Shown here in pieces: positions 32,168 to 42,735 of a stretch of DNA of 64,000 nucleotides. The DNA is from Nematostella vectensis (Eukaryota > Cnidaria > Anthozoa > Actiniaria > Edwardsiidae): contig NC_064039.1 of the NCBI RefSeq assembly GCF_932526225.1, forward strand, positions 14,712,139 to 14,776,138, read 5' to 3'. The translations under genes were made by a program, and so were the position numbers. Below the pieces are notes generated by a model, which saw only the letters and a program-made list of their open reading frames with translations, was not told the DNA's origin and searched no databases. Position 1 is the stretch's first letter. Every line of letters begins with the position of its first letter.

Positions 32168-35100
32168 ATGCCTTTCAAGGATAGATGGGCGCCCAGGCAC
32201 GACTATCACAAGCTCGACCTGGCGTTCATCGTCGATTGTACTGGCTCTATGGGAGAGTATATCAGACAAGCACAAAAACATGTTATCAGCATTTCCGAGA
32301 CCATTTCTCGCACAGCCTACAACGTGAGACTGGCTCTTGTGGAATACAGAGACCATCCTCCCCAAGACAAAAGCTTTGTGACCCGTGTGCATGATTTTAC
32401 GAGCGATGTGAAAGAGATGAAAGTTTGGGTTGACAAAATGAGTGCTAGTGGTGGCGGGGATTGTCCCGAGTCTGTCGCAGACGCCATCTTTAAAGCATGT
32501 AAACTCGGATATCGAGAAGATGCAACCAAAATGTGTGTTTTAATAGGTAAGACGATCCTAGATTATTGTTTTTTATGGCTTGGATGTGAGTAATTGTGAA
32601 ATTTAGGTGGAATCTTTAGGGGATTTTTTGTTGAACACTTAACGTAGGGGGAGTCCCCAGAAATGATGTCACACGTTTCATCGATGTGGTGCAATGACGC
32701 AGGCAGCACAAAACAGTAGGAAACAGTTGTTGAAAAGGGGTTCTTATGTCATTGTATTGCATTCGAATGTCAACATTAGTTAATGTACTTCCAAATTTTA
32801 TAACTTTTTAGATTCTGTGTTTTTTATAGTTCCCATATTGATCAATTGTTAAATTTATTCATAAATAATCTTAAGTTCTGTCCTCATGTGTATTACCTGT
32901 CACTGTTGATGGGTTATACTGTACACCTATTTCAAATAACATTGTCAGTGCAAATGGCAAATGTTGAATGGCAGTTCTAAGACCAAACTGTATGTACCAT
33001 CACAGGCAAACCAGACGAAATGTTCGTGTACTGTATCTAATATTTTCTTTAATTTGTGTACTGGATATATCTGTTATAAAGCCAATTTATTGTAGCTGTT
33101 GTCATAGATTTATCTGGTTCGGTTTTAGCTGTGATTCATTGACCAGCCCATTGACCGTTAATAGAGAGAACATATGGAGTTGTTACTTTATTCTAGTGGA
33201 GTGATGGGAACTCTAAATTTCACCGAACAGCGCTAAAGCAGCCCCAAATGTACTCTAAATATGTATTTTTATGGAAGAATACTAGCATAAAGTAACAACT
33301 CCATATGTTCTCTCTATTTACGGTCAATGAGCCGGTTGGTTCAAATTACTCATTGACAGAGCCTGGGCTACCTGTGAATAGAATACGACAGGGTAGGAAG
33401 CTCCACAGGCTGGCAATCACAACTTCAATAGAAAATACAATGCTGGACTTCAACAGGATGCAATGCAATGGCAACTGCTGAGAACTTTTTTGTATTTCTA
33501 TTGTGTCCAAGCCCCGACCATGCTCTTTGGACCGACTGTTTGTCAGCTCCCTCGAAGAACGATTAATTTCTACTTTGCAGCAAAAAACTGCAGGGAAATT
33601 CTGGTCTTTTTGGATTATTTTATTCGAAAGATGTGTTTAGAAACTATTCTTCTATGGCATAAAGGATTTTGAAGGGAAAAGCTGTCCGTTTTCTGCCGAA
33701 AAAGTTGCCTCGAAGAGTCGAATTTGTGATTGCCAGGGCTTGGAGCTTCCTGCCCTGTTGTATTTTATTACAAGTGGGGGTGAACTGAAATGAGGGAGGA
33801 AAATCGCTAAACGTTATGAATCATGGCTAAAATGGAACCAGATCAATCTAAGACAACACCTTCAAGAAATTTGCTGAATTACGATATACATATTCGGTGC
33901 ACAAATTAAAGATAGTATACAATACACAAACATTTCCTCTGGTTTTCCCATGGTACCATTGGTCTCTTTTATACTTGTACTGAATATAGGAGAATATGGA
34001 AAAATTATAATGGCTTTGGTATCGCTAAAGTTTATTGATCACCTTTATTTCTATGAATAATTAGTACCCAGAAGCACCTTTTTGTCTTAGAGCTGCCATT
34101 TGCCATTCCTATTGACAACGTTTTTTGAAGTAAGTCTATATAGGGAAGATTCCTGTTCTGTACTGTAACTTAAAGCTGCGCTGTTATTTTATCTACTGGT
34201 ATGTGTTTTTGTACTGCAAATGCCTTGTGCCTGAGTTTGATCAGAATTATGTACCTAATGGCATTAGGGTTAACATTAATAACTCTACTCCAGCTGATGC
34301 CCCACCTCATGGTTTGGGCTTCGCACATGATGGATTCCCTAATGGCTGTCCAGATAACCATGACCCTCTAGCCAGTTGCCATGTAATGGCCGAAAAAGGA
34401 ATAACATTGTACACCATTGGCTGTGAGCCATCAGTGGACTCCTTTAGGGATTTCCTGGTCGGAATGGCCGCAATAACCGGTGGACAGTATGTGCCGCTAC
34501 ACAGCGCTAATGTTATGTCAAAGGTAAGGTGGTTTGTAGTGTTATTTAATTTTTTTATATGATGACTGTGAAGATTTTGGGGGTTTGGCTTTTGTTACAA
34601 AAAGAAACAATATTTTTTTAACAAGAATCTAAACCTATATCATAATATTTTGTGAGGACAAATGCCAGGGATTGCAGATCATGTCTAATATTTGGCAAAA
34701 AGGGGGGAGGGATGAAAAGATGCTTTTGTGTTTGTGTATGCAAAGGGGCCCATGACAATTCCATGGGAGCTTTTTCAATATCTACAAAGTTTGGCTGAAA
34801 TCTGTTAAAAATTGAATTTTAGATGATCATTGATGGAGCTTTGGAAGAGGTTTCTCTGGAGAAGTTGATGGGCTATGTTGATGATTTTGTACAAATGGAG
34901 ATTTTCAGGCGGAAGCAGGAGCAAAAACAGGTAGCAGTAGGCAATTTAGCAGAGAGTTTAAACAAATACCTTAATCTAAATAACAATAGATGCCAGCAAT
35001 TAAGACTGGGGGAGAAAACCTTAGATGTCAGCAGCAACAATAGTGAAAAATACTCCAGTATGAAAAGTATGAAACAGGCCAGAGAACTCTTTAAAAAGAG

Positions 35101-35287
35101 CAAAAATCAAGCCAAGGGTCTGACAGAGGTGAAGGGAGCCCAGCCGGAAATTGCAGAAGATCAAACTATCAGTTTTTTTCAGGCAAAGCGATTGTTGAGA
35201 AAATCACTTTCTCGTCAGAAAATTCCTGTCACTCATGACGAAATTGAAAATCAAATTGTTATTTGTTTTCAGCAGATGGCATTGTAA
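32168..35287 (+). CDS. vWA-domain protein with MIDAS motif
   Basis: Three exons (32168-32546, 34294-34523, 34823-35287) give 357 aa. An in-frame TAA lies 27 bp before the ATG, so the start is well supported. The vWA domain covers about 15-200: LDLAFIVDCTGSMGEYI holds the DxTxS part of a metal-ion-dependent adhesion site (D23, T25, S27). GGGDCPE (95-101) resembles the motif in intracellular vWA proteins such as the alpha-kinase VwkA group, but no kinase domain follows. The last exon (204-357) is Lys/Gln-rich, probably helical, and ends without a recognised domain. No signal peptide, so probably intracellular. The downstream convergent gene (37080-42452) shares its exon phases and last-exon length. 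The biological role is unknown. Confidence 0.8.
33146..33332. mobile_element. MITE with 52-bp terminal inverted repeats
   Basis: Arms 33146-33197 and 33281-33332 are inverted copies with only three mismatches, both containing AGAGAGAACATATGGAGTTG. The spacer is 83 bp. Located in intron 1 of the vWA gene; no ORF. Confidence 0.8.
33376..33769. mobile_element. TIR element with ~50-bp arms
   Basis: Arms 33376-33425 and 33721-33769 are inverted copies at about 80-85% (shared cores GGAAGCTCCA and TGGCAATCACAA). Interior 295 bp, without a convincing coding region. It begins 43 bp after the previous element, giving a nest of two MITEs in the same intron. Confidence 0.7.
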
Positions 35288-37079
35288 GACCAGACATGAT
35301 ACCATACAGTACATCATTTCAACAAATTCATACATTCCAGTAGAGTTTTTTTTAAACAGTGGAGTGTATGTTTCTGAATACACATCTTAACGGTAAACAA
35401 GACAATGTGTGTACAACTGGAACCATTCTTTTTACTTTCTTTATGATAATTGGACTAAAATAAGTTGTACATAATGATCAATGTGGCCAAATGGTTACAG
35501 TTTCATCTTAATAAGGCTGTGTTCACACTAGCACCAAAAACATAATAATGCTTAGAATATTCATGGTTTAATAATGACATATTATTGTATTTGTTATTTA
35601 TTACTTGGTAGCATAATCAGTATTTGGCTACACAGAACTTTTAAAAAATGTTCTGAGTAATCATATTTCATCTATATATAATATGAATTCAGCATAGTCA
35701 ACCAACAACAGCTCTTTTAAGCAAAATTCTACTAAACATATTTTTATTGTATACATACTGTATACTGCTCTGCTTTTACAATTCAATCAGCTATGTGTAA
35801 TGACTCACTCACAAGGGCCATTCGTAAGCGCCAATGTCAACCAAAATAAGGTTCCTTGTATTGGAGGGAGGTAACTATAAATTGGACGTTTTTCTCATTA
35901 AAGCTAAAATTTGCACTGTTATTCTTCGACATGTTTTTTAGTTAAAAAGCTATTGGGTGTCAAGTTACAAAGGAGCATCTTCATGGGAGGAGAGGGGGAG
36001 GGGAGGTCCAGACCACACCCTGCTCATTTGCCAAAGAGAAAAATTTTACAGGGGTAAGGGTATCCCCAGAATAATTTGACTACAGTTAACACCACAAGTT
36101 ATTGGGTGATTAATTTTCTTTGTATACCGAGAAAGTTTCTAGTTCTAAGTGAGGTATTATCACGGCAGGAATTCCATTTTGCACTGACAGTAACCATTTC
36201 ATAAAGTCAATTTTTTACTGCTCTGGACCGCAGCCTGCATTTTTTCTCTAGACATGCCCCTGGTACAGTATAGAGGGGCGTGGCGAGGCCAGAGGGATGG
36301 GGGGGGGGGGGGGGGAGAGGGTAAAAGAAGAAAAAGCATGCGTGGCCTAGGTCCCCTTCCCTTGAGCCACTACGCAGGCTATTTCTGAATGTAACATTCA
36401 TTAAATAATTTTTTACTGTTCCTTGCCATGTAGAAATTAAAAGGGAATAACAAGTAGGGGCGTGGCTTTGCCTCTCCCCAATTTTCTTAATGTCTCTGTA
36501 TTGTGCACCCCAATAATAATAATTTATTGCATTTAGTAAAAAATAAAACTAGTAACAAATGTAAACTATAATAAAACTATGATTAATATAATTTCAATAG
36601 AGCTATGATTAAAATATGAGGAAAATATAAATTGGTTATGAATTAAATGCTCCTTTGAATAAAATGTCCCAGTTTTTTTATGCCTTTTATGTCCCGCCTT
36701 ATGTGTATGTAATTAGACTTTGACATATATTACCTTGTGCTGGGAATCAACCTGGTGTGTGTACACATAATGGACTTAACATATTTTATTAATTTTTATT
36801 TCTTTAAATTCCATTGGTGTTTTCCAAAACATTCATACAATAGCTACAAAACCATTTTCTATGTTTGATACAAACAAATATTCTTTTACATAAAGATTTC
36901 AACTTTTGTTTTAAAATACTGTATTATTGCGATCTGATTACTCTAATATCATGCTGGTGTGTGGTAAGCACTTCTGTGAATTTGCCCTCTGACCCTCTGA
37001 GACATATAGCCTATATCAACAGACTATTCCTGCTAAAAGCCTAATTAGATTCATAATGAATGATAAAATTACTCTATTA
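35288..37079. other. Region between two convergent vWA genes
   Basis: Shared 3'-end interval for both genes. It contains a family A fragment (36433-36516), a poly-G tract (about 36298-36314), a tRNA-like B-box near 36750 and the outer copy of a duplication that reaches into the minus-strand gene. No other gene was seen. Confidence 0.6.
36433..36516 (+). mobile_element. Family A TIR element fragment
   Basis: AATAACAAGTAGGGGCGTGG, then TTTTCTTAATGTCTCTGTAT and TGTGCACCCC, match the family A core without its ends. Confidence 0.5.
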
Positions 37080-37178
37080 TCATACCGGTCTATAATAAGC
37101 ACTTCTTTGGATTTGCCTTCTGACCATCTGGTATGCACAGCCTATATCAACAGGCTGATCTTGCTTGAGGCCTAATTT
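36940..37178. repeat. 131-bp-spaced duplication over a gene's 3' end
   Basis: Two copies (36940-37047 and 37071-37178) about 80% identical. The second covers the last 33 codons and stop of the minus-strand DED-vWA gene; the first lies just beyond it and looks like a decayed copy of the coding end. Confidence 0.75.
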
Positions 37179-40100
37179 GCTTGAAGTACCTGTACCTGGT
37201 GTAATCTCAACATCCATAGACTCTGCCTGTGGTAGACTTTCTCTACACCCTGCAGCCTGGCCAGAGTGTTCCTTCCATTGTGCCATTGAAAAGGCTGCAT
37301 TCTCCATACTTTCTGCCCAGGAGATGGTCTCTGCTAGCTTGGATATAAGAGGGAATGGTTTTTCCCCAATGGTCATACGGTCTACTTTGCAAGCTCTTTT
37401 CTCGAGGGCTTCTTTCACATGTAAAGCCAGGTGCATGGGATTTATGTCACCATACTCAATGTCTATTTTATTGATGACCAGGTCATTAACAGTTCCCATA
37501 AGACTTTCAATAGAAGTTGTTTCACATGCAATGAAATTAATAACCTGTGAAAAGATGAAGTATATGAATCAATTAAAACAATACATTAATTTTCAATTAA
37601 CAGCAGCGGGCCTCGGCCCCCCTATTTTCAGATATTTGGCTTTGAAATAACAAAACAATATAAGGAAATACACAGAAGGATATTGAATCCGGCCCCCCTT
37701 TCTTGAAACCCTTGCTTCAGCCCCCATTTTTTGGAGCTCCTGGATCCGCCCCTGATTCAGGATATGTATCTCAACGGAGTGGCAAATGGGCTAAATCTTG
37801 CATACGAACTTTTTTCTGTACTGTAACTGCTTGAATAAGCGGCATCCTCAAATCAGTGCCTTCCCCAAATGCCTCCCACAGCACCTAACCTAAATATTTT
37901 GCTTTGATGATGAGGGGTACTGTACCCAACAGGGGAAGTATCACCTGATCCTTTCCTTTCAATACCAGTATTTTTGCAAAATATCTTGCAGATAAAGCTT
38001 GTATTTTTTTATTTGCAGTATTTTTAGTCCTTGCAGGTTGCATTTATTCGAGTAGGCTTATATGGTATAGAAGTGTTTTATCATTAATTTTAGAGAATTC
38101 TGCATCTTTAAGAATTCAAAGGGCCTGGGGCATTTTCTCACCTCTTTTAGTTGTTCAATATCTCTAAGATGAATGAACTTGCCACCTCCTATGGCTGACA
38201 GTCCCGTTAATAATGGATAGTCATTCACGCTGCGTCCCCCTTCACTCACTGATGTGGCCATACTGCAAGGGTGTGCATTAGGCAAATCAATCCCGATGAC
38301 ATAAAGGGGGATGGCATGTAGAGCCACCTTGTTACACTCTTTGATGATGTCATGGGAATCACTGCGGTAATGGTCAATTTCACAGGATTCTTGTGGTAGG
38401 TATGCTAAAAAAATAAATAAAACTCTTAAGGGAAGGATACCAACAAATAATTAACTAATTTCCCCTGACATAGCTGTCAACCCAACTTGGGACAGAAAAC
38501 TTGTGAAATTGGGTGAAATACAGTAAATATGGGAAAAAACCCAAGAGAGCCAATGCGGGTGAATACAGAGGATATATGAACATTCTCACAAAAATTAGGC
38601 TCGTGATGAGGTCCAACATCTTGGGACACCTGCCTAAAGCGGGTGAGTTGACATCATTCTATGCCCTGACTTTTTTTGTGTTAAGGCTAGAATGGGTTAA
38701 AAAATAGGAATAATTGATTGCTACATGAAGCAGGTGGAGAGGGGGTACATTTGAAAAAAGAAATATAAATAGGAAAGCAATGGTAACAGTAAGGGGGGAC
38801 CAAGTGGGATCAAACGGGGAGGATGGGGACAAGGTGAGTGGAAATATGACTGGAAGTAGATATAAAGAATAGGGAGGTACAATAAGGCAAGAGAAGAGAA
38901 GGAAAAGCAAGTAGGTAAGGGGGTGGCGTTTTGAGAGTATAAAAGGCAAGAGCTGATGGAGGGTGGGGGGGGGGGCTGATGCAAGAACACACTGGAACAG
39001 AACAACTAGGAATTGTACTGAGAGGACCTGCATAACTTGTACTTATCATCACCAAAGTTTATCCAAGCAACTGGTTAGGAATTTAAATTAAATTTTATTT
39101 AAATATTATATACTTACAAATAGCAACACAAACTTTAGATGCCTCCATTCGTAGTGTGCAATCAGGTTCTCCACCAATAAAGCCAGAAACACATCCAAGT
39201 GCATTTGCAAAGAAAGACTGCTGACTAATTTCCACTGACTGTGTTTTTGAGAATGTTTCCCTTTCAAAATCATCGAAGTTATCAAAGAATAATGTTGAGC
39301 TCTCCACAGCTGTAGTTCCGTGGGTGATGAGGGCAACTCGTACGGATAAATCAGAATTATAAAGGCGTTTGACAGCTTTGAGCAACTTGTGGAGCACCTT
39401 TCGGAATAGTCCAGGATAAATAGACTGTGTATTTGGTATCTGAATCACCAAAATGACATCCAGCTTGACTCGGTCATGAAAAGCTGATTGAGTGCCCCCT
39501 GGAAAGTAAAGGTGTCACCATAATTAACATAAGATGACGTATAATGTCTCACTAGGTGTGTAGCTACATAGGATTAGCTGGGGGGGGGGGGATGCACAGT
39601 ATTTGATTTGTATGGGAAAGGTAAAACATCGGGGCATCCTGTAATGAGTGACTATTAGGAACTGCATATAGATTCAAGAAAATATTGGGGGCATAGCCAC
39701 ATCCCCAACTGGTCATTTCTATTGTAATTTTTAAATGTATTGGGATGGAGGGGGGGGGCATGTGTACCAAGTGCCCTACCCCCTTCTGTGGCCCTGTAGG
39801 AGGGTGTGTCTGGGAGGAAAGAAAAAACATTTTCAACTCTTATAAATTGATTTTGTCAATCTTTATCATGGACTGGGAAGTGTACATACCTAAAATGCTA
39901 CATGCTCTTCTTAGTAAGGGTGGGTTATTAGAGGAGACAGTTATTTCCTCTGAACCTTTCCACCAGCCAGGAAGTAGACAAATTGGTGACTTTTTGTCAA
40001 TCTGTACTTGAACCACATAAAGGTCCAAGAGCCACTGATGTGCATTAAGAGAATTGTTGATTAACTTGTCAATGAAGCTTTCATTTGGCAAGCAAAGCTG

Positions 40101-42452
40101 AAATACTGCTAAGGAGTGGTTTTGGATTTCTAGAATATCATCACAACGGAGGTAGGACATCATAGCAGGACTGATTTCCAACTTGTTCTGGACTTGTTGT
40201 TTAAATACATTTAAGTACTTAGTTAGACATACTTTTGCCACCGAGAGGGTGAACCAAACAATATGCTGAAAAGGACCTACAGCTGAAAACCAAAAATAAA
40301 ATAAGAACAAAACATTAGCAACAATACAATGTAAAGCAATGGAGGACCCCCCACCCCCAAATTGAACTAAAATTTTAGAAAACAAAAATGTATAGTGAGC
40401 TAACATTGGCCTACTATTGCCCTCCTTCTTGAGAACGCACAGTAGATCTGCCCATGCTCAAGGGATATTTAAAACAGAGGGCAGGTATAGTAAACTTTAC
40501 TTGGGTAAAAGGGTGCAAGGGGGAAGGGGTGATACTCCAGTCTGCTTTGAATAAGCAATAAGAAAAAAAATGTACCAATGTACCATTAAAATGCCATCAG
40601 TCTTATTTAGTACCATTAAAATAGCTAATACCCAGTATGTTTTAAAAATTGATAATCAAAGGGCAATTGATAAAACTGATATAAATTTACTAAATAATTG
40701 CTACTTACTTAAATTTTTCCTGACGGTATCAATTGATATCAATGATTATCAATTGATTTGGGGCACTTCTCTGTTTACATGTTCACCACCCCCAACAAAT
40801 CATTGATAAAAACAAGTTATAATAATACCTAGATTATTTTATTTATTTAACTGTACAATAAATTTTTTGGTGTGTTGTATTTATCCTTCTGGTTCACGAA
40901 CATGACTATTTGGGCTTTTTGTATTTATTATATTTCAGTTGATATATAGATCTGAAGTTGCTAACTTTTTTTCAAATCAAATTCAAATTCTAGCTATAAT
41001 TACTTATCAATCTATATCAATAAAATTGACTTGACTATCAACTGTTAATCAATATCCATCAACTAGAATTTTGATTATCAATTCATTTCAATTTCTTGCA
41101 TTTCTTATCAAAATTCACCCAGATATTGATTATCAACTGTTATCAGTTAACAATCAACTGATAACAACTGATAATATATCATAAAAGCTGTCAACCCAAC
41201 TTAGACAGAAATTGGGTAAAATTCATTAAAGGAAAGTTCATTTGATATCACAAGGGGGGGAAGGGGGTGAAAATTTTGATAAAAGTAAGGAAAACAATTA
41301 GGTGCCCCCTCCTTCAGGTGGAACAAACAATTCCATGCCATCCCCCCTTACGCTTCCCCATATTTTCGGTGCCCCCCACACCCCCTCCCCCCACACACAC
41401 CTCAAGAAAACCCGAAGAAGGAAGGAGCAAAGGAGGGAACATCAATGTAAATGTCAAAGGAACGCGAGCAAGAGATTAACTGCAAGCTGGTGAGAAAGTG
41501 GAGGGGAAGGAATTCATTGAAAACAATAATTCAGAAAAAATGAAGGCACTCAATTTCTCAAATGTGCTACTAAATTTAGGTTGTATCCGGATATCCCCCT
41601 GTTAGGTTGTTTAAATGTATCATGGACTCCTAAATTTAACATGGCAAATAACTGCCCCCAAACCGAGACTATATAGAATTATATAGAAGGGACAACACCT
41701 AAAAAATTAGTGCCCCCCCTTTTTTAAAAAATCCACACACTTTTAATGCCCCCCCTTAAGACCTTGGAAATTTCTCAACCCCCCCCCCCCCCCCCTAGGG
41801 TAGCAATTTTTAGTGTGCCAGTATTTTTTAGGGCGAGCATGCCCATCACTTTTACCCTGAAGTACGAACATTCTCACAAAAAATAGGCTTGTGATGAGGT
41901 CCAAAATCTTGTGACACCCGCCAAATGCGGCTGAGTTGACAGCTATGTAACAAACATAATAAACTGTTCGTAATATATCAGGGGGGGGGGGCATTTTTCA
42001 AACTTGGCTTGGCCCTAGAGACTAGGAGGGGCTTTCAAAGTTGCTCTTAGTCAAGCAATTACGGTTTTAATGAATTAGTATCAATTAATTTTACCGGAGA
42101 AGAGGTTGTCCACTTGTTGCTGTGGGATGTCATGGACGGTTGAGTCTCTGGATACTGCTTCTCTTAAACTTCTACTCAAATCAAGCCTTCCACAAGCTTC
42201 TAACACTTCGGTTATCAATGCGTTGTTATTGGGGCAGCTTTGGTAAAGGCATGATATTAGCTCCTCTCCTGGTAATAGTCCTTTCAAAGGGTGCTCTATG
42301 GAGTCCCTGATTTTCTCCGTCTCAGTGCTTGTTATATACTTGCCGTTAAGGAAAAATAAGGCCGTTTCGACGTCTCTGGTCTCCATGCTTGATCCAATAC
42401 TTAGCATCAACTTGCGACGTGGATCTAACAGTGGTCTCTGGTTTGTAGCCAT
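37080..42452 (-). CDS. DED-like domain plus degenerate vWA protein
   Basis: Five exons on the minus strand: 42452-42095, 40282-39890, 39498-39118, 38404-38142, 37544-37080. They join to 619 aa. Residues about 12-98 fit a death effector domain: LMLSIGSSM opening helix, six predicted helices and a GRLDLSRSL segment matching the RxDL motif of DEDs in caspase-8, FADD and PEA15. Residues 120-250 are unassigned. Residues about 255-465 match the vWA of the neighbouring gene, but the metal-site loop reads VIQIPNTQS instead of DxTxS, so metal binding is probably lost. The last exon (466-619) matches the neighbour's last exon (both 465 bp, both entered in phase 0), and the preceding junction is phase 1 in both. 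A role in apoptosis or innate immunity is inferred from the DED only. Confidence 0.75.
38472..38653. mobile_element. TIR element, family D, short copy
   Basis: Starts AGCTGTCAACCCAAC and ends GGTGAGTTGACAT. Its right part (GAACATTCTCACAAAAA..TGATGAGGTCCAA) is shared with the element at 41186-41944. Intronic in the DED-vWA gene. Confidence 0.65.
39663..39797 (-). mobile_element. Family A TIR element, diverged minus-strand copy
   Basis: Reverse-complement of the family A core: GGGGGCATAGCCACATCCCC, ACTGGTCATTTC and a poly-G tract, ending near TGTGGCCCTG. Intronic. Confidence 0.5.
40640..41180. repeat. AT-rich cryptic repeat (ATCAATTGAT)
   Basis: Many irregular copies of the palindromic ATCAATTGATT and TATCAACTGTTATCA motifs in an intron of the DED-vWA gene. 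No fixed period. Confidence 0.55.
41186..41944. mobile_element. TIR element, family D, long copy
   Basis: Starts AGCTGTCAACCCAAC and ends GAGTTGACAGCT. It shares both ends with the 38472 copy but carries about 570 bp of extra interior containing poly-C and CCCCCC-rich stretches. No ORF of note. Confidence 0.65.
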
Positions 42453-42735
42453 AATTTCACTAATGGCTTCATCGCGTGCTCAATCCATGGATTTAGAGAC
42501 ACAGATAGCAAGCCACTTAGAGCATCACGGTGGAGAAGCTTTAATATTAACAATCGGATCCATTCATTATAGCCATTCATTCACGAACTATTAGAAAACT
42601 GCAACGAACACAAAACAGCAAAAGTAGGGGACATGGGTACCACAGGGTACCCACCTACTGGGCTAGACCGCAATCTTATCTCGTCCCCAGAGTCCTTCAT
42701 ATTTTCTGCGCAGACAGTGTTGAAAAACGTATGCG
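42453..42735. other. Upstream region of the DED-vWA gene
   Basis: Short interval between the inferred ATG and the minisatellite. It includes a GTACC-rich inverted motif (GGTACCACAGGGTACC) and TATTTTCTGCGCAG. It should hold the promoter; no core element is certain. Confidence 0.4.

Noticed and set aside
38659-39055. Three minus-strand frames of 81-124 codons rich in Pro, Ser, Phe and Leu
   Set aside because: Low-complexity A/G-rich intronic sequence of the DED-vWA gene, open in three frames, with no domain resemblance.
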